Positions 35,918 through 48,762 are shown, numbered from the stretch's first letter. The stretch: DNA of 64,000 nucleotides from Gigaspora rosea (GCA_003550325.1 QKWP01000225.1:109106-173105); one strand, 5' to 3'. Numbers and translations are program-made. The notes: generated from the letters alone by a model not told the origin.

Positions 35918-37864
35918 GTGGCTTAAGACCTCAATTTGATGCCGGCCTGCTTCATGCAGTGTGGGAGATGCTACGCATCGCAAATTCCGCTGATGATGGT
36001 AATACTCAGCGCAATTATATTTGCTATTCCTGGGAACATATCCTGTCTCAGCTTGTACATCGATCGCACAGATGTATGTTACAATGCCGCAAAAAAAAAA
36101 AACCATGAAATTAAGTTTAATATCTAGCATTGTTTGCTAAAGACACCCGAATCACAACACATTCACGCGCGTGCAACGCTTTCCGATCAGGACAATCATC
36201 ATTAAAATAAGATGAATCGATCAACAGGTTAATAGCAAATGAAGAATTGATCTACGGGTTGATGAGTCGAACTGAAAAATTGTATTATAGATATATCGGA
36301 TACCCGATATTATACTGATGTGTATAATTTTGCCTGTGTATAGTCCAATAATAAAAATTATTTTAGTAAAATTTGAAAAATTTATTAAATAATTGTCTCA
36401 AAAAGTATTTTTTTAATGCACTAAATTTAGTACAAATATAAAATAAATAGCTATTAATAAATATCAATACAATTACTAATATAATTAAAAGCCAAAACAA
36501 TCAAATAATACTTATTACTTTTTTTAATTGCATAAATAAAATAAAATCATGAAGATCTATTTTACAACTATTCTCAGAATAGCCAATAAATATCATTAAA
36601 ATAATATAAAAACAATAAACAATAATAACCTAAGTTAATAATAAATAACTATTAATGATATTAAATAGAAAAATAGATAAAGCAAAAATATTCAATGAAA
36701 TAAACTATTAAATTAAATGTTTTATAATTCAAAAATTCCAAAAATAACTTATTAAAAATGTATATACTATAAATCAACTTGAATAAACAATATAATCTTA
36801 TACTAAACAACAATAAATTAATATGTATAATAATTTGAAGAATATTTCAATCAATAACAAACATTTTAAGAACACTATCAAAAAAATATTAATATTTAAA
36901 AATAGGTTTTATAATTTACCGGCATGGTGATGTACTGCTCAACCAATAGAATGCAGGATCGGTGTAACATGAAATCAAAGTGATTACGATTTTTTCAAAA
37001 CTCAGCTATAGCACGAAATTTTGCCTATAAAATCATCTCTCATGCACTAACAAAAAAAATTTCTCTTAAAATTTTAGGTTAGCATCTCTTTGCTAAATTG
37101 CCCTACCCTAACCCTATCCCTCACCCTAACCCTATCCCTCACCCTCACTCTAACCCTAAACTAACGAATTAATTTATTGGTTTGATTTTCACGTTATACT
37201 AAATCTTATAGAGTGCAATGTATTGCATATGCGAAAAAATCAAAAATTCTTTCAAAATTATCAATTTAGTGTTCAGTTACTAATAAGATAAATAGCATTA
37301 TTAAATCTAAATATGAAACCTATAAACCCTTATCATTACATCTATTTATTTATATGTTCACTTACTAGCAAATATTTATCAAAAAAAATCTAATTATATT
37401 CATACTAATTAAACTTTAAAGTTAGAAAATAGAATTTTTTAGACTTCAATTATTTTCAAGCAAGTTAATTCTGAACACCCATTTGATTGTAATTAAAATA
37501 ATGTCTTTTTATATAATATTATATGCTTTGAATTTGATAAACAATGATCAGGAATTAATAATTTAGTACAAAAACTAATTCATCTCTCAATAAATAATAT
37601 ATCAATACAATACAATATATATATTTATTTCTAGCTCCCTTTAAGCAACTCAAGCACCTAGTTAAATAAATAAATAAATAATTTGATATAAATGCGGCCA
37701 AAAATATAATAATAAAAATTTTCCATTTTGAGCGAAAATCGAGCATTACTTTTATTGGCTACTGTAAGTGCAAACTCACGTGATCTGTACTTGTCCGTAG
37801 ACTTTCTGAATGGTGTTACGACTGGTTGGGAGAGCAATGTGCATGATCGCACAGTTTAGCTCCA
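35918..37864. other. Gene-free AT-rich region
   Basis: The 35930-36110 part is less AT-rich but shows no recognisable protein in any frame. 36297-36320 has the TATCGGATACCCGATA word seen elsewhere. The rest to 37013 is plain AT-rich sequence, followed by the telomere-like module. Confidence 0.35.
37014..37160. repeat. Module ending in degenerate CCCTAA tract
   Basis: About 60 bp of CCCTAACCCTATCCCTCACC-type sequence at 37100-37160 resembles the TTAGGG telomere repeat but is degenerate. It is preceded by AAATTTTGCCTATAAAATCA and CTAACAAAAAAAATTTCT, words that also precede or follow the short TTAGGGTTAGGG at 49525 (in reverse). Confidence 0.5.
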
Positions 37865-38569
37865 GCCCTATAAGAAAAGTGGTTCGGGGTATGGTACGGG
37901 AAATCAGTGTATATGCACGGGATAGTACGGACCGTGTGGCACGTATAGGCACGTTTTACGGAATGGCACGATTAAATGGGGTGGCACGTTATATTACGTC
38001 ATACGGAATGGCACGCATTCGGTGGCACGCATATGCACGTTGTACGTGATGGCACGTCGAATCACACGGAATGACACGTGTTAAAAATGACACGTGCTGG
38101 CTCGTTTCATGAAGTACTATATGAGCGAAGGATCACAACCGATTTTTTTTTAAAAAAAGTTGCAATATCTCAAAAGCTCGCAAGTAAGCTTGCTCTGATA
38201 TCTTAATAAAAAAGATTCCTTGCAAGATTTTACACATTTGCAGTTGCTTTAGCTTCCAGATATGTACATTATCCGGTCCTCTTCTAATAAAATGTCTATT
38301 GGAAAGTGGACCATAGATTTATATTTACTTACCCGTTCCATTCACGTGCCATCGCACGTGTCAATTGGCTTAGTAAACTGCTACAAAAGGCACGGTCGAT
38401 TTACGTGATTTCACGTTAAATTGGCACGTGTATACGGATCAACACGGTCCGCCGATTCCTGTGCCTACTCGAACCATGCACGTGCAAACCTGACCCATAG
38501 CACGTGCCACTCGCCACGTGCCTATACACTGTTTTTCCGTGCGATCCCGGACCACTTTTCTTATAGGGC
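37865..38569. mobile_element. Element with long inverted ends and dense CACGT motifs
   Basis: Both ends read GCCCTATAAGAAAAGTGGT followed by a matching stretch through CAGTGTATA and GCACG, about 60 bp of terminal inverted repeat with scattered mismatches. Inside the ends, GGCACGT/CACGTGCC words occur more than twenty times in both orientations, leaving a plain AT-rich core of about 220 bp. There is no coding frame of note. The superfamily is undecided; the flanks AGCTCCA and AGTCGCA are only a weak target-duplication candidate. Confidence 0.75.
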
Positions 38570-39379
38570 AGTCGCAACTTGAGTTAGTTTATTTTTAAAG
38601 GACAGTTTCTTATTAACTCGTATTCAGGAGATAATTGAAGTCTGAGATTAACTTTATTAACGCGAAATGAAGGCCCTTAAATACATTTTAATTTACTATA
38701 AACTACTGCGCATTAAACATTTCGCGATTCTTCGTAGCTTAAGGCTTTGAAGCATTTGTTCTTTCGGAACGCGAGCATTAATGCTCCAAAATAAATAAAG
38801 TCTCCCTACGTCATCCCTGTGCCTCCGCCCATTGCATACAAACAACAAATATTACTGGGTCACTGGAGTCTTCTGGTGTTACCAATCGCATTAAAGTCAC
38901 GGGTTAAAATTTCCTCCCGAATTTATTTATACACAATACAACTAATAACTAAACGAGTTTAGTGCAATGTAATAATTATGAAATAATTGTCGTTGATTTT
39001 TGATGTAACGTACCCACATGCACTTTTACAACATGCTAACATCTAGTGCCAACATAAACTTTAACCCAAGTATAGCGAACTTAAAAGAGCAAAGTAACAA
39101 GTATACATTTTGTTTCGCTATTTCAACATAATTTTTTTTACTTCACTATCAGTTAAAAAAAACCAATTTGAATTTTTAATGCCTAATCTTACTAATATGA
39201 ATTCATTTCTTCCAAGTATTGTGTAAATATTTTTTAGATTAATCATAGTATTAATTTAAAATGGCATTTGCTAGTGCGATCTTTATTTTGTCCAGTAAGT
39301 ATCATATGCATATCTTAATATTCCAGATAATTTATACTGTTAGACCTAGAATTTGTCATATAATATTATTGGACAGGTA
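38570..39379. other. Gene-free spacer
   Basis: Nothing recognised in either strand: AT-rich DNA with mixed sequence at 38580-38920 that gives no protein motif. Confidence 0.4.
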
Positions 39380-40050
39380 TGTCACGAGACATTAGAACAT
39401 GTGAACTCCAAAGCCAAGAAATCACGTAGATCACATAGATCACAGTGATCCTCTTGATCACATGGATCACATTGATATTAATGATCTTATAGATCTCATG
39501 GATCTAGTATATCATCGATATCTAGCAGATCTCATTGATCACGAACTATATAGTAAAAATGTATAAATACAATGAGTCTCGCCTTGAGCCAAATTAGTTG
39601 TCTACTAGACTAGTTAATAGTTATCTACTAAAATAGTTGTCTAATAAATAACTCATTTATTCTAATAAATAATCGTGCCCTCATACACTGATTTATTAAA
39701 TAAACCGATACTTGTGTCTTCATACACTTGTGTAACCCAGTTTCAATCGATTATAATCGTTAGTGATTAACGATATCGACTGTAATAAATATCGGCTTAC
39801 CGATATTTGATCACGTGATTACTGTGATAGTCTTCACGCACTATATAAATTATTATAGTTATATATATTTTATTGATAAACTGATACGACTATCGGTATC
39901 TCCATATACCCTTAGCCGTTTTGCCTCTTTCTAAAAGCAAATCACATAAAACCTCTATGCGCAATCACGTTCAATTTATTAAGCACGTGAGGCTTTCATT
40001 ATTTTAAACCCAGTTTCACTAAACCGTTTTAGAGGTGGTTTGAGTGTAAC
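39380..40050 (+). mobile_element. Gypsy-type LTR, probably solo or 5' remnant
   Basis: Starts TGTCACGAGACATTAG and ends GAGTGTAACA. In order it has GATCACAT repeats (39420-39540), a TATAAATACAATGAG box (about 39562) and AATAAATAATCG (about 39662) before a U5-like end. Just after the end, TTGGCACATCGAC could be a primer-binding site. No gag or pol follows. The right boundary is less certain than the left. Confidence 0.5.
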
Positions 40051-40423
40051 AACACATAATTGGCACATCGACACTGCAAGTCAATACGTATAATTAAAAG
40101 CCCAAATTGTGGAAAATAATTTCCCTGCATTACTGGTTGAGAATCCTAAATCGCTCGCTTTATTGAAGTCGATAATTTAAGAAATTTGTTTTAGGTGTCC
40201 TTGTCTACAAGAACAAAACAATAGAATTATGTCATATTGATAATTTTTGTGTACAATATTTATAACTTCATATCTTTCATTAAGGTTTAACTTACCCTCG
40301 AGTTCTTTTAATATTGATATTCATACTAACGATTGAAGCTAAGTTATTAAATACGCACAATGCAATCTTGTGAATAATTAAGTTGTGAACCAATTTTTTA
40401 TAATGTTAGCGAATCCATATATA

Positions 40424-40608
40424 CAGTCAACTCTTTTTATAACGAACTGTTGATTCTGGCTGTTAAAAAAGTTCGATACGATACTGTATATGAAACTTTA
40501 TGTTTTCTTGGCTCTTTTTATACTGAACTATTATAAAATTCAAAATATTTTTAATTCACTATATCTAGAGTTCATTATATAGAGGTTCGGTATAAAGAAA
40601 GTTAACTG
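40424..40608. mobile_element. Pogo/Tigger-like MITE with TA duplication
   Basis: Starts CAGTCAACTCTTTTTATAAC and ends, inverted, CAGTTAACTTTCTTTATACC; TA flanks both sides (40422-40423 and 40609-40610). GAACT/AGTTC words follow inside, as in pogo-like termini. 185 bp, no ORF. Confidence 0.75.
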
Positions 40609-40989
40609 TATATACTTTGGACAAAATATTAAAACTTTCCACTTACAAATTGACTCTTGGATTAATGCTTTTGTAGACTTTTCTGATATGCATAAATAAT
40701 TCGGTTTAGCCAAAATGCTAGAATAATCAACTCATCAATATTATATAGTATTAATGTTAGCATTGTTAGTAATCAAATCCGTAAGTCACTAATCAAAAGA
40801 ATTCACAAATTGAAATAATAGAAAATGGTAAACAATCAAATTTATAATCTAAGCATGTGCCAACACAATTACATAAAAACCATTACGTGTGCTGCATGTT
40901 GATACATTATTCAATTGTAGGTAGTTCGATCATGACCTTTCTGACCAATTTTGACATCGTTTTCTATTATGTCACGAAAAATTAATCAA

Positions 40990-41166
40990 TTGGTTTTCAT
41001 AACCCGGCCGGGTCAAAATTTTGAAACCTCAAAAAAATTTTTTTATATGTTTTAATAACCGGGTGGGATTTTATGAAAGATTTTATATAAATTTCATAAA
41101 AAAAAAAAAAAAAAAAAAAAAAAAGCCGGCCGGGTCAGTTAAAAAGATACATGTTATGAAAACCAA
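40990..41166. mobile_element. MITE with TTGGTTTTCATAAC ends
   Basis: TTGGTTTTCATAACCCGGCC at the left is mirrored by GTTATGAAAACCAA at the right, and CCGGCCGGGTCA occurs just inside both. A run of A of about 26 bp lies in the middle. The target duplication is unclear. Confidence 0.65.
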
Positions 41167-41170
41167 GTAA

Positions 41171-41407
41171 TTAAATTTGTATGGCCTTATTTTGGATTGG
41201 ATTGTCAAATTTTAAGTTTCTATTAGATGATCTAACGTTAGTATTAATAATGGACAAACGTTTTCTTGTATGTTCTTCTTGAACTTCAATAGAACTTTTC
41301 GCTCTACCAGGAGGTCTTCCTCTTCTGGGATAAATAATAGGGTTGGTAGCGATAGGAACACTTTCTTGATTTGTAGCGATAGGACCTTTTTTTTTTATCA
41401 TCTTCAT
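41171..41407 (-). pseudogene. Fragment with an AT-hook (RRGRPPGRAKS)
   Basis: A 78-residue minus-strand frame holds YPRRGRPPGRAKSSIEVQEE, an AT-hook-type DNA-binding segment. Similar segments occur near the C-terminus of some MULE-type transposases, so this is probably the tail of one. No start context or neighbouring exons are visible. It directly abuts the MITE to its left. Confidence 0.3.
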
Positions 41408-41607
41408 TCAATTGTTTTCTTGAAAGAAATTACTGACATATTCTGATTAGTTCATCGTAAGAATTAGCGTTAATAGCGACGTCAATGGTTTTTTTTCATT
41501 AGACCGTATGCATTGCCATAACTTGATCGAGTATTGTTGATATTATGAAGATCCGGTGTATATATAGTTCACTTGGTTAGTAAACTATTATTGTTTAGCG
41601 CTAATAA

Positions 41608-41735
41608 GCTCTGCGGCTGCCGCTGGCAGTGCAGGAACCTTATGTTTAGAGGTTAGGCTCAACTGCTGTAGACAGTGCATGTGACTTATATTTGATGTTT
41701 ATGTTCTGCGTCCGTCGTAGGCAGTGCAATGACTT
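41608..41735 (+). repeat. Second locus of the GGCAGTGCA minisatellite
   Basis: Units with GCTCTGCGGCTGCCGCTGGC AGTGCAGGAACCTTATG and two diverged repeats follow, matching the arrays at 26430 and 63483. Confidence 0.65.
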
Positions 41736-42692
41736 ATGTATTAGTAACTTTCATGTAGCAAGATAATATCACAACTGATTTTTTTTCATTATAGCTATGT
41801 GATTCCTTCTTAGCTGCGTTCCTGTTATAAATACATATGTAATGAGTTATAAAATGTGAATTTTTTGTTTGTTATAAAATATCCCTTTAGAGGCATAGAC
41901 ATTTTAATATTTTCGATATAGAACGTGTAACGCCATTAAATGATAGCGAACGGAATTCCCATATGTTGTCGTAAAAACTGATTATGAATTAATTTTACAC
42001 GATTACAGGATTATGTATATGTATTACACAAATTTGCAAAGTTAGTTGTTAATATTACACAAAATCTTTCGGATTACACCGCCAAATTTTGACATAAATT
42101 ATGTCATACACTAACTTTAAACCCTAATTTTAAACGTTGAATGATTTGTGAAACCTGATTTGATTTCATGATACACAACATAAATGATGGGAATACTCCA
42201 AAAATGTTTCATGCTTATTGTGGTCATAAAGGTCCTGTATCTAATATATTATAAAAGTAAATATGAGCGAATTTATGGTTGGATTAAATAGAAGGAATTT
42301 CACTAGAATTTATATAGAAAATTTTTAAATGATTTATTATCCAAACGAATCTGTCATTATACAATAGACAGATTTGAAAACTAGCAATTGAAACGATTAT
42401 ATATAAGTATAATGTTTTAACAATGATATGATAATCAAATTTATTACACGCATGATGATATCAAGAGTACGTCTCCAAAAAGAAAAAGTTTGGTACATAA
42501 AAACTTTAACTTTCTGTAAAAGATAGACCGTTCTTCTGACATTCCAGCAGAAGACTTAATAGGCCATATCATAAGAATAATATACTAATTCAAATAACAA
42601 TGTATAGAATAGTTAATAAAATTGATAAATAAAAAAAATATCAATCAATAAATAAATGAGTGAACAAATATAACATTGCTAGAGTAAAATGT
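41736..42692. other. Gene-free region downstream of the four-exon gene
   Basis: AT-rich; it holds the 3' flank of the minus-strand gene that ends at 42693. No element or RNA gene recognised. Confidence 0.4.
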
Positions 42693-44108
42693 TTACGAAG
42701 CAAGAGATTTATAAAAAACATCCGAAATCTCTCTCTTTAGTAATCCTCCAGAATAACAATTAGTAACATAATCACTCCAATTAGAAGTATCCTGATTTTT
42801 ATCTTTAGATCTTGCAATTTTAACCATCTCAGTATGCCATGACCAAGTATTTGAAAATTTCCAACAATACATAATTTCCAAAAGTTCATCCATCTTTTCA
42901 CGAAATTCATTATATCCTTTTAAAGGAAATCCCCATTGAATAACACCATATTCATTCATTAAATTGAAATCTTCTTCACAAGTACACATACTCATATAAA
43001 AGTACAAAGCACTGTTAATATAAGCAGCCTTTCCAGAAATAATTTCATAGATTATAAGGTTTTTTAGAATTTTAAACCGAAATTCGTCAAGAATAAGTGT
43101 AGTATAATAATAAGTTTGGTTCAAAAGATCGACGTAACAAATGTAAGCTCCATTAATAACACGTTTCATTGGAATTCTATGACGTACATATTCCTTAAAT
43201 CCAAATGGAGTTATAGTCCCTGCAATATGTGCAGCTTTATCAAAACTTTTATATTGACCAGCAGTTTGACGGTAAACGTTTTCAATAAATGTTGCCTCAT
43301 GGTCATAAGCTTGTATGGTACCACCAGTAATTTGAAATGGAGCAACACCATTAATGGCCCTATAATAGAAAAACTCATGAGATTCATGACCAAATGAAAT
43401 TCACTAAATTCGTTATAAGATAAACAAAAGAAGATATGATATCTTACGCCTTTATATCTCCCGTTGGATCAGTATAACTATTAAAACAAACATTATATTA
43501 TGTTAAAAAAAAAAGAGTAATTTTAAAATGATAATACTGTAATAAAGAATGGAATACACACGGATTAAAAGGTAATTTTAGAACTTCTTGAGCTTTTTCC
43601 AAGAAATCGGTAGCAAGAGTCTTACATGAGATGGTTGTGAAAGGATTTGAAAGATCTATCAAAGCGTTTCTATAATCAGAAACGGCAGCTACAGCAGAAG
43701 GTAGACGTTCTGTAGGCACAGTTGAGATACATCTACGAAACTGCAAAGAATAAGCTAAAATCTTGTTACGATTTGAATAATTATTCCTGCAGTATAATCA
43801 TCATGTTCATCATGTTCAACTTTAATATCGCTTAATCGATTGATGAGGTCACTAATGTCTTCAACTTTTGTAACTGAAGGTAATAGTTCCTTTTCTTCTT
43901 CTAAGCGCAACATTTGTTGACTGTCTTTATTATAAGGTAAGATATTGCCTTTATAAGACATATAAATGTATTCATGAAGTTTTATGCTTTCAGCAATGCG
44001 AACTTCAGGACATTTTGGTTCATCTGCAACTCTTAAAAGAGACACAAGACTACTAGCCAAAGCGTCAATATCAGAAAGATATTGTAAAGTATTATTATTT
44101 TGAGACAT
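42693..44108 (-). CDS. Unrecognised four-exon gene with a 30-nt microexon
   Basis: I do not recognise the family. The model on the minus strand is exon 1 44108-43770, exon 2 43740-43562, exon 3 43477-43448 and exon 4 43359-42693, with phases that join correctly and give about 405 residues. Donors GTGTGT (after exon 2) and GTAAGA (after exon 3) and acceptors TTTGCAG, TTTAATAG and TATTATAG support it. The first gap would be only 29 nt (GTAACA...TTTGCAG); a longer intron from GTTGAA about 50 nt upstream also keeps phase. The protein starts MSQNNNTLQYLSDIDALASS, has a helical Leu/Glu-rich N-terminal third, then TVPTERLPSAVAAVSDYRNA and ITGGTIQAYDHEATFIENVY, and ends in an aromatic-rich C-terminus. 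No signal peptide or membrane span. No internal stop, so it is probably a real host gene. Confidence 0.65.
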
Positions 44109-46366
44109 GATGTGCTGTAAGTATATTCTGAATGAATTAGTATATTATCGAAATGGGAGTAAAGGAGATTTTAAATTGATATTATTTTGTGTATATATAT
44201 ATTTTCCATCGGTTAGAATCTTATAGAATCTAATATACATAAAAGGAAATTTTTATAAATTAAATCAAAGTTCATATGGTTACACGATTAAAATTTTTCT
44301 ATTAAATACAACAATAACAAATAAGATCAAATGCTACGGAATTTTATACATTAAATTCCTAGAAATTATTTTAATGAATGGAAAGTTCTCGAATTTACTT
44401 AAATATCAAATTTTAATATCCGGAGTGTTATCTCCGAAAGATAAATCATTTAATGTTGCACGATTATCAATACATACAGAACATAAAATATTTATTGATT
44501 TTGAACAAATAATATGAAAAATTATTACGTATCGAGTTTTTTTTGAACAAAGAATTATTTTATTTTCCCAATAAAGAAAAATTGGTTCATATTTCCTGTT
44601 AAACAAATATTGATTTATTAAGAAATAGGATTGTTGAACAAACCATGGTCTAAATATCCAAAAAAACTTCAGAATCATAATAATCTCAAACTTGAAGTGA
44701 GAAACAAAGTAATTTAATTTGTATCATGAATGTTGATACCAATTTTTATCTATTTCTAATTTTTTTTATCTTTTGATTGTTTTATGCATTTCCGATGTCT
44801 TTGTCCGTTATTTTATACCGCAATTACTGCGCACCCTACCAGCTACGTAGTACTTACGATAGTGATGCCTGACGAAATGACGAAACCTGACGAAACCATA
44901 AGTTTCGTCATTGACGAAACTTACGACGTACCAGAATTTTTTAGAGCCTGCACATAGTTTTTAATATAGCCTTTATAACTCGGACCAGCTTACATGATGT
45001 AACCATCTTGGTCTTGAGTAAGTGTTTAGAGCATTTATACACAACCTGCGCATGAAAATTGAAAATTTGATCATATTAACTAGAGGTTTAAGTTTAAAGC
45101 ATAATTAGTGTGACACGTGATGAATTTTGTGGTAATTATAATAGAACAGAATGAAATCTGAGTCGCGAGGTAGTGAAATCCGTTTTGCAGATTGTGTTAG
45201 GGTAGGTAATCTGCATTTTATTATGTTTTTTATTATAATAAATTCGGATTTTACCATAATGCGATGATTATAGCAGATTTCACTATTTCAAAACTCTGTT
45301 TCATCCTGTCATATTATAATGAGGGTAGCTTCGCGCTAAAACCAGGAACGTTGCATATCACAGAGTTAGACAGTTACGGATGTAAATGTTATCTTTCTCA
45401 ACTGGTCATCAATTTATAAACGTCTCACTTGGAACAAGACACACACCGAAACAACTTTCAGGCGTAAGTATCTTTACTATACGCTTTTCTTCTCTTTATT
45501 CGTTACAGTCAAAAGGCTAATTTTTGCTCTTTCTATTTAGCGATTACATATATTGTGTAACATTATACTTTTCTATATTTTACTTTTTCATTGTAACAAA
45601 ATAAACTCTTAAATTCTACTAATTGTTACGGTAATCGATGATCACAATAACGTTACCCAACATTATAATACTTGTCATAATTCTGGTCGACTTTATTATC
45701 AAATGAGCCGTTTCGAATTTATTTTCTATCTTTGCACTTTTAGCTTTGTTATACATCTCGTATTAAATCACTAACAATCACTTTATAGACAACTTAGTTC
45801 AATTAATTTATAGACAAGATTATTCTACAGACGGTTAATTCACAGACAAATTCATTTTATTACAATATATTTAGCCAACGATTTCTTCATAAATTACACC
45901 AGCTTTACCGTAAATTCTCGAAACAACACCATGCCCGATATTTTGAGAATTTACGGTAAATTTAAACTTAGCTATAACGACAATGACTAGAATTAATTTG
46001 TCTGTGAAATCTGATGTCGTTGATATAACTGCCAATGAAACAAACTTATTTGTGAATAAATCGACTGTAAAATAACCTTACCTGTAATTAAATTCTCTGC
46101 GAATGAACTTGGCGTCCCGTTGTGATAATACTGGGAAAAAAAAAATTCTCAGCGAACTAAGTTGTCTGTGAAGTAATTTTTGGTGAGTTGATACCACTAA
46201 ATAGAATATTAAGTAAAAACTCAATAAAATCGAAATAGATCACAATAAATACAATTTGAATCTTAAGGCAGTCTGATAATGATAGAGAATATTTTACCTG
46301 ATTTCGATTCACCATATGATACATATTACGCACTACGTTCTCAGATAACACAAATACCAAATCCGA
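44109..46366. other. Gene-free region upstream of the four-exon gene
   Basis: Holds the presumed promoter of the minus-strand gene (no clear TATA assigned), the MITE at 45135-45320, a 19-bp inverted repeat TTACCGTAAATTCTC/GAGAATTTACGGTAA at 45907-45958, and a diverged series of TCTGTGAA/ACAGACAA words at 45830-46170. The minus frame at 44406-44678 has no recognisable motif. Confidence 0.35.
45135..45320. mobile_element. MITE with ends of about 45 bp
   Basis: The left end ATTATAATAGAACAGAATGA and the inverted right end ATTATAATATGACAGGATGA match, and the match continues to AGTGAAATC(C/T)G. 186 bp, no coding frame. A target duplication is not obvious because the ends are AT-rich. Confidence 0.6.
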
Positions 46367-46770
46367 TTAGTTGGGAGAGCTCGATGAATTTGGGCCGATT
46401 TAGTCGATCGTGAACAAATTGTGATTAAGGTTAAATGATATAAAACGATAAACTAACATGGGTATAAGGGCCCTTTTTATTAATATGAATCAATATATTG
46501 AATTATTACAGAAATACTAAATACTATCTACAACCGTAACCGTTAACTACTTGTTCTTCCTCCATAAGCTAAAAATAAACCCTTATATATTTTTGGTTCG
46601 CATGGGAGCTTTAATCACTCGTTTGGAGATTCAATCACTTGTTTGAAGATTTGATCCCGTTTAGAGATTCGTTTGGAGATTCAACTACCCGACTACTTAT
46701 GCCAAAATAAGAAATACATAACAATAGAAATAATGATACTAACTAAGAATAGACAAAATTGAGCATAACA
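46367..46770 (-). mobile_element. Second solo LTR of the 35441 family
   Basis: Shares AGTTGGGAGAGCTCGATGAA, CCTCCATAAGCT and the CGTTTGGAGATTCAATCAC units with the copy at 35441-35917. In minus orientation it begins TGTTATGCTC, has TATATAAGGG (about 46590) and AATAAAAAGGGC (about 46480). The two copies differ enough, and the DNA between them holds unrelated genes, so they are not two ends of one element. Confidence 0.6.
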
Positions 46771-47475
46771 CCGGTATGCTCAAGTAGAAGTATGTTACAC
46801 CAGCACAGAACATTGACATGTGAAATCATAGGTTTTTAATGGCCAATCAAATGCAAGATTTTGCGAACCTGCCATTCTAGATGACAGCAAACCATACCCT
46901 CTGTCATGCATGATTAATTTTCTGGTATTATTGAAATTACAGTAAATTTTTGGTAAGGTCATTAAAGTTAGTTTTTCGCTTTGCATAATCTGCTGACCCA
47001 ATTTTCAAAAAAAAATTTTTTTAATTCCAATTGGCCAATTATCCATTTTTGCTATGGTGCAAGAAGCATATACTAGACAATAAAATAGTATAACTTTAAA
47101 ATGCATAAACTTTTGTAGAGACAATATTTTTAAAAGATATTTGGCAAATTTGTAGAGCTTATTATAATGAACAAAGTTACTGGTCAGATTTTTAAAATGT
47201 TACCTTTATAAAAACTTATAGCACTTTAAAGTTAGTTAAAATTGAAACACATAGTAATTATATATAAAACAATAGTAGTCTTTAAAATGCATCAACTTTT
47301 TATAGATAAGATTTTTCAAAAAAATATTGGCAAATTTATAGAACTAATATTGCACTACAAAGATACTAGTCAGTTTTTTAAAAAACCTCTTGCTCAAAAA
47401 ATTATAGTGATTTAAAAATTGAAACATGTTGAGTATAGGCTTCTTGCACTATATTTATTTTTTCTGGTATTGCCC

Positions 47476-48197
47476 GATTGTGATAGGACCCCGAAATATA
47501 CATAACTAGATCAGGTTAATTATAGGGTTACTAAAAAAGGAAAGATCTGCAGAAAAACTTCAAAAAATAAGCAAAAAAATTACTTTAAATAGGGGTCATC
47601 TAAAGCCATGTGTATCACGTGACATAGAGCCAATAAAATTGCTTGTTTTGATCGACACAGATCAGCTCTACGAACAAAATAAAGTGAAAAAAGTGAAAAA
47701 CATCCAAAATACAAAAAATGAGCATCTAAACTAGTGTTAATTTTTCAATTAAAATTTACTGTGCGGATACCGCACAATTCATAAAACTTTTCTGTGCGGC
47801 AGATACTAAAAAAATGCTTGCGACTGTGCACTACTTATAAAATGACAATTATTTCTGTGCGGTATCCGCACATCTACTGAAAAAAGATGTGCGCAAATTT
47901 TTGTTTCTGTGTGCTGCACACAGTGCGCACAGTGAAAAATAATTACTGATCTAAACCTACCTTGGAGCATTAACAAAAAATGTTGGGGAGGCAATTTTAC
48001 TATATAGAACATTCTAACTCTGCCCCAAACTAACTCTTACCCCAACCCTAATCAAAAAGTCAAAAATACATGACCGCACACTAACTGAATACAGCTTTAG
48101 ACGTACCCTATAAATGGAAAAGATCTGCATAAAAAACCTCAAAAATAAGCAAACCCATACCTGACCTATCTATGTATATTTGGGGTCCTATTGTGAT
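47476..48197. mobile_element. DNA element with ends of about 40 bp and nested GTGCGG palindromes
   Basis: The left end GATTGTGATAGGACCCCGAA and the inverted right end GATCACAATAGGACCCCAAA match on through ATATACATA and TCAGGT. A further pair, AAAGATCTGCAGAAAA and AAAGATCTGCATAAAA, lies inside in direct orientation. Between them are palindromic GTGCGGATACCGCAC (47760) and GTGCGGTATCCGCAC (47857), probably a second, nested small element. No ORF. Confidence 0.6.
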
Positions 48198-48204
48198 CTT
48201 GATT

Positions 48205-48400
48205 TCTGGAATTACCTGATAGATTCAAAAAAAATTTTCTGATTTAAACTGAAAAAAATTAACTTTGTGCATGGTCTTATATATGTAATATGAGCTCAGT
48301 TGAATAAAAAAAAATTGGATCTACCAATTGGGATTTAGGAACAGCATGTTATGTAAAATAAAAAATTTATTTTGCACAGTCTAATAAAAATGCAGTTTGA
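48205..48400. repeat. Copy of the CATGCAAAGTTAA MITE family
   Basis: CTGGAATTACCTGATAGA, ATTAACTTTGTGCATGGTCTTA and AGCATGTTATGTAAAATAAA repeat the words of the copies at 14183-14722, in a rearranged order. Confidence 0.45.
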
Positions 48401-48762
48401 TAATATAATTTCTAACAGTTATCATTTTATATAATTGTATACTGGCCAAAATTTCTATTGAAGGCTATTTTTATTACTGAAAAATAATTATCAATGATTA
48501 CAAAGTTTATTATGTATCTACTAATTTTCAAATCAATGCAAAATTTCTAAATTAGACTTTCTATATAAATGTGAAATAACTCACAAAAGTGTAATTTTGA
48601 ATTTTGATCAAATTAAGCTTAATTCTGGCTATTATTAGTTTATTATCTGTTCCTGGTTTAGTGTGACTGCATCATGCAGCAACCTATTATATATACTGTT
48701 ATACTTAGCTATGCCTCAGTGTATCTTGCTTGGGAACTAATGATTTCATGATTTTGTTATAA

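Noticed and set aside
37100-37160. True interstitial telomere from chromosome fusion
   Set aside because: The tract is degenerate and its flanking words recur at other loci, so a dispersed module explains it better.
44406-44678. 90-residue minus frame
   Set aside because: Ends in a tidy stop but shows no domain, no upstream exon and strong Ile/Phe bias; coding not supported.
35441-46770. The two similar LTRs as ends of one retrotransposon
   Set aside because: They are strongly diverged, and the 10.4 kb between them holds an intact-looking four-exon gene and unrelated elements but no gag/pol.
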